Shown here piece by piece: positions 11,208 through 21,001 of a stretch of 64,000 bases of DNA. The stretch is from Wyeomyia smithii (taxonomy: Eukaryota > Arthropoda > Insecta > Diptera > Culicidae). The notes beneath the pieces were generated by a model. That model made no database searches and was not told the origin of the DNA. It saw only the letters and a list, made by a program, of their open reading frames with translations. The translations under genes and the position numbers were made by a program. The stretch is from NCBI RefSeq assembly GCF_029784165.1, contig NC_073696.1, positions 187,650,498 to 187,714,497 of the forward strand, in the 5' to 3' direction. Each line of letters opens with the position of its first letter. Position 1 is the stretch's first letter.

Positions 11208-12483
11208 GCTTTGCTACGTTTATTCCATGCTGTGCACATTCGCTTAACTTAGTTGGAAAAGCGGCAGCAAACGCTTGTCCAGCTGCAGTTCAGTTTTTCT
11301 GTGTCATTCGAAGTCTGTACAATTATTTTACGGCATCAACAGGGCGTTACCAGATTTTGTGCGAAGCACTGATAAACACTGAGTACGAGATGGTCATGCC
11401 GCGCAGATGCTATAAAAGCACTAAAGTATGGATATTCAGCCATCCAGCAAGCATTGTTTGATATATCTAGTAATTCTGATGAGAAGATATCGTAAGGAAT
11501 GAAGTGTTGGGTATCCACAACAAAATGGTACTCCTGGAAACAGCCATATACACCCAATTTTGGCATGATGTTCTAGACAGATTCAATGCAACTAACCTGT
11601 TGCTTCAGAAGACGACCACAACTCTCAAAACTGCAGCAGCTTCTTTGCAGAGTCTCAAGGAGTACGTAGACGCTATAAGGAATAAATATGATACCTATGA
11701 GTCAGCTGGCATTGAATTGTCGGGAAATGAGAAATACGAGGTGGTTCGTGTTCGAATGCCAAACGTACGGCTCAACCCCCTTGGTGTTAAGAACACAACT
11801 GCATCGACACAAATTTCTGCAGAGGAGAAATTCAAGAATGAAGCCATTCTACCAGTGATTGAGAAATTGGTCGATGCTCTCGATGAACGAAGAACGGCCT
11901 ATCAGCTTATTTGCAACCAATTTGGTTTTTTGTCCGACATCAACTGAACTGGAACTTGCTGCTGAAAAACTTATGGCTGCCTATCCGGATGATTTGGAAA
12001 ATGGATTGGGAAACGAGTTAGTTCAACTTTTTTCGTTTGCTAAGCAATTTCAAGACCAGAGAATAGTACATTTGGATTACATTTATATAATGTAATCGTG
12101 AACAACAATATGCAAAATGTATTTGTAAACGCTGAAATTGCGTTGCGGATTTATTTGTGTCTAATGATCTCGAACGCAACTGGGGAAAGGTCTTTTTCGA
12201 AGATGAAACTCATTAAAAATAGGTTGCGTACGACTATGAAGAATGAAGGCTGTCAAACTTAGCCTTACTAAGTTGCGAGTACGACATACTGAAGGAGTTG
12301 AATATTGATTATTTAATTGATAAGTTCTCTGCCAAAAAAACTCGTAAGAAAAAATTCTAACTTTTCAATAACAAATAAATGTTTCTAACTCACACAAAAA
12401 AAGCGGTTTTGTTTTATTTTGGGGCCCCCACTTGGAACTGGGCCCCGGGCCCCCACAATCTTAAATCCGGCTCTACCCGCATG

Positions 12484-13959
12484 TCAAAAAAAGTTCCTCA
12501 CGACGGTAGGTACTTGATAATATTATGAACTGGAAGAAAATGACATAATTATTCTACTTCTATCGAGAAAAAAATTTGTTACAAATTAATTTGAGTGAAC
12601 TCATAAAATTATCACAAGAAAACGTGAAATTCAGACAAATTTAATAAAAACTCGTAAATCTCTAAAACTTGAAGAGCTGGAAATTTTGTATGTTCTGTAA
12701 AGTTTCATAAAATTTAAAGATCTACAACTTTGTTGGAAATTGCAAAGCGCTAGCATGTAAGGGAAAAAGGTTGGCATAGCAACGCCACCTTCGGGGCTAT
12801 ATTCCAATCTAATTTAAACAACAAATTTGAAGCCCTAACTATTCTCAGAAACTTTGTAGAAGATCGGAAACCGATTGGTCAAACCCTAGGAGCGCTAAAA
12901 ATTTCGTTCTGCTAGATTCCATTCCTGGAATATGGTAGTTGTTCCATTATTCATCTTATTAAGCCGATATTCACGAAGATAGCACGGATTAAACACCAAA
13001 TTTTTCGAAATCATTGAACAAATTAACAAAATACGCTTACGTGCTCTTATCGAATCGCTCCGCATTATATATTTAGTAAACTTAGCTAGATTTATCCAGA
13101 ATTTTGTAAAGAAACCATTTTTCACAACGCTTCCATATCCATCTCAAAACTTAAACCATTGCTTAATTATTCATCTCACGACGCCCCCATATTCATCACA
13201 CTGTTAATCATGAATGAATCATATTATCATGAATGAACGTAGCCGCAGCAGTAGTTGTTCACGTGCAAAATTGGTAACCTAGGTAACCACTGCAGTGCTG
13301 TAGATTTATGTCAATTATGTCGGAATAATTCAACATTTTCAAAATGATTTTTTTTTTGTATTATCAGAAACTGATTTGGCAACTTTTGATTTTCCTCAAC
13401 GCAGTGAAAACAGATGACAATACATACAGTTGAAGTTTTAAGTTTAAAAAAACTCATCTCATATATTTTTGCTATTTAAAGCTTGGTTATGGAAATTTGA
13501 GGTGAACATTTTTAAGATTAAAGTATTCTCAGTGTAGTGAGTGATTTTGTTTAGTGATTAAAATGAAAAGATGTTCGCCAGTGATGAAATAAATTTTGGT
13601 TGGCTGCTGAACGAGTCCCGTAGGTGATTGAAATAAATGAGTTTTCGAGTGCAGATGCCCGACTATAATATCAAATTTAGAGCTTTTAAGTGAGTTTTTG
13701 AGAATTCTACTTAATGAGAAATCTAAAGTGAGCTAAGAAGAATCCATTCCATGGATTGTCAGATTTGCGTCGTTAGAAAGTATGCGTTTTTTCTTGTTTT
13801 TAATTGTGTTTCCATGTTGTATAAGATGGATATATGTTCCCCTATATGGGAAAATTTTGACCTTCGAATTTCACTTAAAAGTAGGACTCACAAGTTTCGT
13901 CTCTTGAAAAGAGTACTTACTTTACTTTTTTGGCTAACGGATCGTTCACCGGTCTAGGG
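12484..13959. other. Intergenic, nothing recognised
   Basis: No terminal repeats or domains seen. The stretch 12640-12900 (ATCTACAACTTTGTTGG, GGTTGGCATAGCAACGCCAC) has the look of a dispersed repeat, but no second copy is in this window. Confidence 0.45.
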
Positions 13960-14905
13960 CCGAACGAATTAGAGATGTCCAGCTTCTTCTGTCTTGGATA
14001 GCTGTTCTCCAGTCTCCCCGTACACCAGCAGATCGTGCATCTTCTTCCCCCGCGCACATTTACCGCGTGCGAGGCCTACCACGGAGTCGACGGCCTCTTC
14101 CTGGTTCTTGACTGGAGATAGTTTTGGCGGCTCTCTCATCAGGCATTCTGGCTATATGTCCAGCTCACAGAAGCCTGCCCCGCTGTATAACCTTCACTAT
14201 ATCAGCAACTCCGAGCACTCGTCGATCAGCTTCCTTCAGCGTCCATGCTTCATGTCCGTAAAGGGCCACCGGGAGTATCAGTGTCCTATACAGCGCTAGT
14301 TTTGTGCGAGTTTGCAAACTACGGGACCTTAGCTGGTTACGTAGTCCGTAGTCCGTTCGCAGCTGCAACTCGTCTTTTTACTTCACGGCTCATATCGTTG
14401 TCACATGTCACAAGCGTACCAAGATAACCGAATTCGTCAACAACTTCAAATCGTTCACCATCAATCTCCACTTCAGCACCAACACCACGGAGACTCCCAC
14501 GCTCTATGCCAGCTACCATGTACTTCGTTTTGACTGAGTTAATGAAAAGTCCCAATCTCCCTGCTTCCCTCTTAAAAGGTACGCAAAACCAAGAAGCATG
14601 TGAGATTTCGTGATGATCGTACCGTTTCTTTCCACGTTTGCTCTTCGTACTGCACCCTCAAGAGCGATGTTAAACAGTAATTTGGAGAGCGCATCCCCCT
14701 GGTTCAGTCCATCCAACGTTACGAACGCGGCTGATGCTCGCCAGCTATCCGCACGCATGATTTTGATCCCTCCAGCGTCATACGACACAGCTTAATTAGT
14801 TTCGTAGGGAAACCGTGTTCCAGCATGATCTGCCACAGCTCGTTTCTTTTCACTGAGTCGTATGCCGCCCTGAAGTCCACAAACAGATGGTGAGTCGGTA
14901 AGTTG
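13960..14905 (-). pseudogene. RTE-clade non-LTR reverse transcriptase relic
   Basis: On the minus strand broken frames give FVTLDGLNQGDALSKLLFNI (14740-14680), INSVKTKYMVAGIERGSL, GERFEVVDEFGYLGTLVTCD and LRNQLRSRSLQTRTKLALYR, LPVALYGHEAWTLKEADRR, in the order seen in RTE/BovB-like RTs. The catalytic FADD box is replaced by unrelated sequence (GFAYLLRG), through an internal deletion. The C-terminus near 13970-14150 continues in other frames. The same family occurs at 59000-61195 with better preservation. Confidence 0.8.
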
Positions 14906-15232
14906 TTGGGATAGGAGTTGCTGGACAGGGGTGAATGGCCACATTAGGGTCTCAAGTTACACGTGTCCAGCCATTTTCCAACCGATTCATGCCATTACTG
15001 GTACATTTTTAGGCCCTGCCATAACTGGTACTCCTCCCCTAGTAGTTCATGAAATTGACGATATCGGATGCCAAATATCTTAGAAACACATAAAAAAAAT
15101 CGAAAAAATCTATTTCCTAGGACTTAGAAATTTTGGAGCTGAGAAACTTCTTTATCTAAAAAATTTCAGGCCCCAGAAAGTTGATTCACTGGTCAACACA
15201 GGTGCACTCAATTTGCGTTCAATGCAAAGAAA
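14906..15232. other. Intergenic, nothing recognised
   Basis: Unique-looking sequence between the RTE relic and the SINE. CATGCCATTACTGGTAC and CCTGCCATAACTGGTAC at 14990-15040 form a short direct repeat. Confidence 0.4.
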
Positions 15233-15449
15233 TAACCCTCTCAGTTGGTCTCGAGGTACGATGCTGGCCTAACAAGCCAGTCGTCGTAGGTTCGAGTCTC
15301 GACTCGGGAGAGACTGTTAGTGTCAGTAGGATCGTAGCGCTAGCCCCGCCATTGTCCTGTACACTTCACAGTTGGCTGCGAAGTCTGTGTATATTAAACG
15401 GAAGGTCAAGTCCCGAATCGGAATGCAGCACCAAGGCTTTGCTTTGCTC
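15233..15449 (+). mobile_element. tRNA-derived SINE (GGTCTCGAGG family), copy 1
   Basis: The tRNA-like head has outer stem CTCTC/GAGAG, anticodon stem CTGGC/GCCAG around CTAACAA (AAC, valine-type) and box B GGTTCGAGTCT. The body ends AAGGCTTTGCTTTGCT. Flanked by the 10-bp duplication TGCAAAGAAA at 15223-15232 and 15450-15459. Confidence 0.88.
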
Positions 15450-15478
15450 TGCAAAGAAACAAGGAATGCGCGCTCATG

Positions 15479-15954
15479 CCTTGTTCAGACTACGCCGCAT
15501 ACCACCTGATATCGCCAGATGATATCGGATATCACTTTGGGTGTTCACACTACAGTGAGATATGGTTTGACATTTGCTCTATTTGGTTTGATAATTGAAA
15601 AAAAGAAGAAAATACAGCTGACAGCTAATAGGAACTCGGGTTGATGGCGTTGAAAGAGATTTTGAAGGCTGCTCAAACCTACGTGAACTCTCATATATAA
15701 CTGTCAAAAAAAAATATTTACTCCCTTCTTTTTTGCATGCAACGCGAATTGCTAAATTTGCTGGGTTGCGTCAAATGTCATTTGCTTAAATTGGCCGTGT
15801 TGCCAACATCCGTAAATATGGTTTACATTGGTTTTCGAACATGATATCCGCTCTATCATGTAGCCGCGGTGATATGGATGGTGATATGGTCTCCATAGCA
15901 CAAATCGTCTGATATCTGTGATATCTGGTGATATGCAGTATAGTGTGAACGGGG
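15479..15954. mobile_element. MITE with GATATC-rich ends
   Basis: Left end GTTCAGACTACGCCGCATAC and right end, inverted, GTTCACACTATACTGCATAT continue into CACC and repeated GATATC/GATGATATC motifs. The inverted repeat is imperfect, about 45 bp. A target duplication is not clear. The inside is noncoding. Confidence 0.65.
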
Positions 15955-16097
15955 TATTAACGTGTTTCGATTAGACAGAAATAACAGTCAGTGCTTTCAA
16001 AACTGCACAGTTATACACACCCATTGAGTGAAACACGTGTTGTGAAAATAAAAAATACTCACGAGCACAACAGTAAGAAATTCTATCCTGTTCAAAA

Positions 16098-16218
16098 GTA
16101 AAGCAAAGCCTTGGTGCTACATTCCGATTCGGAACTTGACCTTGTTTTTTTTAAACGCAGACTCGAACCTACGACGACTTACTTGTTAGGCTAGCGTCGT
16201 ACCTCGAGACGATCTGGG
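16098..16218 (-). mobile_element. Internally deleted SINE (GGTCTCGAGG family), copy 2
   Basis: On the minus strand the tRNA-like head, with CTAACAAG and GGTTCGAGTCT, joins directly through a short A-run to the tail GGTCAAGTTCCGAATCGGAA ... AAGGCTTTGC. About 90 bp of the body is missing. Flanked by the 8-bp GTTCAAAA at 16090-16097 and 16219-16226. It is inverted relative to copy 1, with a MITE between. Confidence 0.8.
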
Positions 16219-16226
16219 GTTCAAAA

Positions 16227-18637
16227 TAAGTGAAATCAGTTAAACAGCAAAGAATGCTTCCTCTCTGATTATGACGAACAAAATGAAAGTTATCTTAAAG
16301 TGATGTGCAGTTGTTATTATGTACATTGAATCAATTGTGTTTTTCCATAGACCTCTTATTTCGAAAAGTTACCATGACTGCAAAATCATGGATGTACCAT
16401 TAAGTACCTGAAAAGGATAAAAAATATCAACAGAATGTTCTTAATACAATCTTTGTAACAGCCACATTTTATGCTCATTGTCATAGATATATTATTATTT
16501 TTCTGTCGATAAAAATCATATTGTAGTATGAAATGAAATGAATTCGAAATAATAATAATGTGTGATTAAATGTATGTGTTTATCTTGCATTCATATTCCG
16601 GAAACCCTTTTTGAATTTTAAGAGCAGGTTTCCTTCTCTCTTTCAAAACATTGCTCTTACCGTTCCCATATCTTTACTATAATGTACCTAGCGTCTCCAT
16701 TGGTGATAGAAATGACACAAAACTTGGAATAAATACAATGTTTTTCGTATGTTTTGTAACAACCATAATTTGTTAGCTTAACAACTTACAAGCATTTTTA
16801 TGTTTGTTCACAGTAACAGTTTCTTCAGAGCCGGATTTCGCCGATTGTAGAAAAAGTTTAATAATCGGCAGATTTTTTAGAAAGGAGGGGAACTGTAATG
16901 GAAACAGGAGAGTTTCGATTCCGATATGTCTAGTCTCAGTTAAAAGATGCACCTAAGTAGCTATTTACTGCAGGGGCTAGACAACTTTATTTTTAAGAGA
17001 AATATTTCGGTAATGTTATGCGATATTGGTGGATATATATTGATATTTATCGTTTACCTGTCACATTAATATCACAAATCAATGTAAATTGGAAACAAAC
17101 AATTTGTTGTAATTGCATTTTAGTCGTTGTTGCAATTATGTAAAAGTGAGTAATATATAAAAAGTTTTACAGGAAAATGATCGGTTTTTGGTATAGAATC
17201 GAGAAGTTGGTGCTTGGATTCAGTGAATCTTTCAAGACCTAAAGGTAATAAACAAATTTTCTTATTACATCAATGTGTTTTCTCGACAAAATCGTGTAAT
17301 TTTGATTTTTGTTCCGTGTTACCCCTGAACGCACTCTGCGAAAAGGGAATCGTGTGGGTTGATTGCAAAATTCCATAACATATTGGAGAAATTCGATAGG
17401 TTCTGTGAATCTCTTTTGGTGACGTCCATATAAGCGTGGAAGAATCCCAAGTCTAAGGTTATAGGTTTCCATCATTTTTTGATAAATTATTTGTGGGTGT
17501 AACCACAACTAAATATTCTACCCGATTCCCCCTTAGCAATGTTGTTCACAGTCGATAGGTATAAAATTTCCGGTACGTAGGTGGAAACGGTGGAAACGCA
17601 CCAGCTTAAAGCTTAGCGTTCCAAAAAGGAGGAACAAAAATTTTTTACAAAAACAAAAAGTTGGATTAGTTTTTACAATCCTAGCCAACAGCGTTTAGGT
17701 TGTTTACAATAATATCTCCTGTCGATAGATAAATACACATGACGAAACCCGCTCTAAGCATCACGCTGTAACCCTTCGTAGAAGGGATGGAAAACAAAAA
17801 ATGTTCAGTAAATCATATCATTTCCAGAATCAAAAGCAGATGACTATGAACTATGTTCAATACACCAAATCATTTCTATTTGGCACCCGAAAACATAAAC
17901 GGTTGCTTCATCGAAATACGTCCTCAACGCTACCGGACGACGAATTGGAAAATTCTAGAATCCATATGGTAATCCATTGTACAGCAGCCGTTCGGCTCTG
18001 ACCAAAATGTATATATATTTTGTTTTTATCGTACAACAAGCGGTGGCCTCCCAACAAAAATTTACATTGAAATTGAATTTGCCAATCACCTGCATCGCTT
18101 TTCCATTTGGCACCTCACAGCGGAATCCGTTTTCAGTCACCGGAACGACGAAACTGTAACCTCGGTGCCACATCACAGCCGCCAGATTTGCCGGACGGCT
18201 TCAACACCTGGAATTGTTCTGTTCATACGCTAGATAGGAGCCATTAGACAATTTTCGTTCAATTGTCGATATAAAAAAAAACGTGCAGTGGGTTTTGCAA
18301 CGTTTGGCACTTCTCGTGCTTCTTTTCAAGATTCACCTTTATCTTGGATTCCGCCTCCCATTTTCCTATATTAATTTTATTATTTTCCTGCACTAGAGTT
18401 GGAGATGAATAAAATTTGTTTCTTCTGAACACAGCTCAGATGTCACATCATAAATCAAGAAGTCAGAGTGGTAAGGATGCATTGCCCTAACTGAACATAA
18501 ACGTAAACTACTAAGCATTATCCTGGCATATAAGCTGCTTGAATTCGCTAGGATATGGCAAAGCTTAAAGTTTGTACTTGTCATCATCAACATACGCATA
18601 CCGTACACCTGTCACGAAACAGATTCATTATTTTCAG
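16227..18637. other. Intergenic with small unassigned frames
   Basis: Mostly AT-rich. A minus-strand frame at 17508-17239 (89 codons, basic, starting MWLHPQIIYQKMM) and opposed frames at 17955-18176 are open but match nothing I recognise; no splice context or second copy supports them. They may be chance or remains of a host gene. Confidence 0.35.
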
Positions 18638-19078
18638 CCTAGAATGTCACCACAGGAAACCGATCGATTCGGTTCGTTTCTATTTCAATTGAACGCTTCG
18701 CTGTTGACATCAATAATACCAAACGTGCCTCTAATTGAAAAGCGACTATTTGGGCTTAGAATCCGAACGGTATTTTCAGCAGCAATATATTTGCTTCATC
18801 GTTTGTCACCACCGGAAGCTGCGTTAATCTGTTTAAAAGTAGTCAACTCACGTTTATTTTATTATTGGCTTTGTAAACAGTATAGAGCCAAATAAAAACA
18901 TTTATTGTATTGGATTAAACATGAATTTCTCGCAGCGGACATTGCACACCTAGCACCAAAAAATGCTTTGTTTACTGAAATTCTGTTGAATGCCTTACCT
19001 ATAACCTATAACAGCTACAAGCGGGATAATCCAATTATTCAATATAAATTTTTGCCATCTGATCTCACAATACACTGA
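18638..19078 (+). pseudogene. Unrecognised 144-codon frame with one internal stop
   Basis: A splice-acceptor-like tract (TTATTTTCAG, ending at 18637) is followed by a frame that stays open from the ATG at 18644 to the TGA at 19076-19078, apart from one TAA at 18893-18895 (codon 84). The first part reads MSPQETDRFGSFLF, the part after the stop KHLLYWIKHEFLAADIAHL. Both halves look protein-like and rich in hydrophobic residues. An AATAAA lies near 19166. I do not recognise the family. It could be the last exon of a decayed host gene, or two unrelated stretches. I-type copy A is inserted about 100 bp downstream. Confidence 0.3.
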
Positions 19079-19630
19079 TGATTGCGTTAGACAATAAGAT
19101 GGTTTTTCAATAACGCCAAAGTTTTCTTATACATTTGCAATTGTAGATAAAATCTTTAAATATATAAATAAAGCTGAGAATGACATTCTGTGCCGAACAC
19201 GCATCAGTACTGGACGTGTTTGGTGATCGGTCCGATAGAGTATAAAACAAAAGACGTGTGAACAAGTGTTGGCATTGTTTGCCTGGTCGAGTGAAATAAA
19301 TCCGGGTTCAAGGTCGTGCCTTTGTGCAACTGTTTCGCATCGTGACTGCCAGCTGGTGCGTAAGCCGATTTGGCTGCTGGCTGGATTGTGCTACAGCAGT
19401 GGACGAGACACAAACGAGGAAAAAGAAGAAGCCATCAGTGTCAGCGAGTTGTATCGCTGTGTGGAGTGATCTCACACCTGGCTCGCTGCTGGTGGCTGTT
19501 TGGTGCTGCTGTATTGGTGCTGCTGGCTGTAACGGCTGCTACTTCGAACGATCGGACAACCAACCTTACTGGAAGGGAGAAATAAAAAGGTACGTGTTCT
19601 TGTCAGCGCTAGTGCGCTAGACTTAGCGCG

Positions 19631-21001
19631 ATGGATGTAGATCCCTCGCCTCCCGCGCCACCATCCCCGAACCCCTCTGACCCTGACCCTTCTGTTACCC
19701 CCTCCCCTGTTCATTCTTCAGTCCCCCCTCGCCCCAGGCTTTACCCAGACGGAGCCCAGGGCAGCTATACTGTTTATTTTCGGCCAAAGGCAGGACCGAA
19801 ATCGAAATAGTTGAACCTCTTGCAGATTTCTAAAGACCTGACGAAGGAGTACAAGGGCGTGACCGAAATTTCCAAGGTCCGGCCTAACAAGCTCCGTGTC
19901 GTGGTCAGTAACCTGAAAGAGGCCAACGATATAGCTTGCTCTGAGCTCTTCACACGCGAGTATCGCGTTTACATACCCGCACGAGACGTGGAGATCGACG
20001 GTGTCATAACCGATTCGAGTCTGTCCGTCGAGTGTATACTGCAAAGTGCCAAAGGGTGCTTTAAGAACAAAACGTGTCCCGAAGTAAAGGTGCTCGACTG
20101 CAAGCAATTGCGGTCAGCATCGATCATCGGTGGCAAAACAGTATACACTCCGTCAGACTCGTTTCGAGTTACGTTCGCCGGGTCTGCACTACCAAGCCAC
20201 GTCTCGATCCACCGGGTTCGTCTCCCTGTGAGGCTCTACGTGCCCCGCGTCATGAACTGCCTGAATTGCAAGCAGTTAGGCCATACAGCCGCCTACTGCT
20301 GCAATAAGGCACGTTGTGGCAAGTGTGGGGAGTCTCATGCAGAAGATTCTTGCAGTGTTAACGCTGAAAAGTGTATTCACTGCGGAGAAAATCTGCATGA
20401 GCTCTCGACATGTGCGGTGTACATGCAGCGCAGGGATAAAATAAAACGGTCTCTCAAAGAGTGTTCAAAGCGTTCCTACGCTGACATGCTGAAGAAGACC
20501 GTTACCACTTCTCCCGTTACTTCGAACCCCTTCGATCTGTTGTCCTCTGATGAAACCGATTCTGACGATTCACCAGCGGGAACATCTTATGCCAATCCTG
20601 GTGAGTCTAGGAAGAGGAAAAATGTTTCTTCTCCTAAACTTCCCAGAAAAGGTCCTAAGATTTCTCAAAGTGAAATGAAAGTTACAAACAAACCAAACAG
20701 TGCTGCGGAAAAACCGAAGCAAACTCCTCCTGGGCTGGCAAATTTAAAGTCCCAGAAGGAGTTCCCAGCACTGCCAGGAACATCTAAAACCCCAGTTGCT
20801 CCTTTTACACTCCCAGTTGATGAAACAAACTCTGGATTAGTGAAATTTTCTGACATTGTGGACTGGATTTTTGAAACTTTCAATGTACCCGATCCAATTA
20901 AAATTTTTCTTACAGCATTCCTCCCAACAGTTAGATCATTTTTGAAGCAGTTGACTGCCCAATGGCCTCTCCTTGCAGCGATTGTATCCTTCGATGCCTA
21001 A
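19631..21001 (+). pseudogene. ORF1 gag-like RNA-binding protein of copy A, one stop codon
   Basis: From the ATG at 19631 the frame covers 456 codons to the TAA at 20999-21001, with a single in-frame TAG at 19808-19810 (codon 60). The N-terminus is proline- and serine-rich (MDVDPSPPAPPSPNP). The middle carries an RNA-binding-like domain. Three zinc knuckles follow near residues 209-255: CLNCKQLGHTAAYC, CGKCGESHAEDSC (CX2CX3HX4C) and CIHCGENLHELSTC. A Ser/Asp-rich and Lys-rich tail ends the protein. It should coat the element RNA and assist target-primed reverse transcription. In copies B and C the same frame also has stops, at TAC-TAG shortly downstream; C is not stopped at codon 60, and A reads AAG where B and C have TAG. 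No copy in the window has an unbroken ORF1. Confidence 0.88.

Larger units (their letters stand above)
8440..12355 (+). pseudogene. hAT transposase (zinc-finger MYM1-like), broken
   Basis: The order of blocks matches zinc-finger hAT transposases. A basic N-terminus with GAQKRRLHEEKYQKF (8440-8646) ends in a stop. The TTF-type zinc-finger region reads FWVKKGPSELN, QKIFRDWLCFSTSTGKLF and HCKLM (8734-9010), then frameshifts. A 52-bp GT..AG intron sits at 9132-9183. The catalytic core follows: QRGLAFRGDDE, SVDSSPDEARIDQLTVVIKY and CRGQSYDNALNMTGKY with the expected Asp residues (9184-9786). A jockey element interrupts at 9787-11207. After it come IPCCAHSLNLVGKAAANACP, a helical part at 11504-11946, and the C-terminal dimerisation block ALRIYLCLMISNATGERSFS (near 12140-12200). 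There are an in-frame TGA near 9424 and several frameshifts, so this copy cannot make transposase. Confidence 0.88.
7116..12475 (+). mobile_element. hAT transposon with TTF/MYM-type zinc-finger transposase, nested insertions
   Basis: Terminal repeats CAGAGCCGGATTTAAG (left) and TAGAGCCGGATTTAAG (right, inverted) are followed inward by G/C-rich GGGGCCCGGGCCCCCACA. The 8-bp target duplication TCCGCATG / CCCGCATG lies at 7108-7115 and 12476-12483 with one mismatch, as expected for hAT. Total 5360 bp, of which 1421 bp is a later jockey insertion and 288 bp a MITE. The transposase inside is broken. Confidence 0.9.

Noticed and set aside
15236..15310. Functional valine tRNA genes in the SINE heads
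   Set aside because: The T arm is imperfect, each is followed by the same SINE body and flanked by target duplications, so they are SINEs.
17955..18176. Short secreted-protein-like frames on both strands
   Set aside because: Overlapping opposed frames, no consistent exon structure, and no recognised family.
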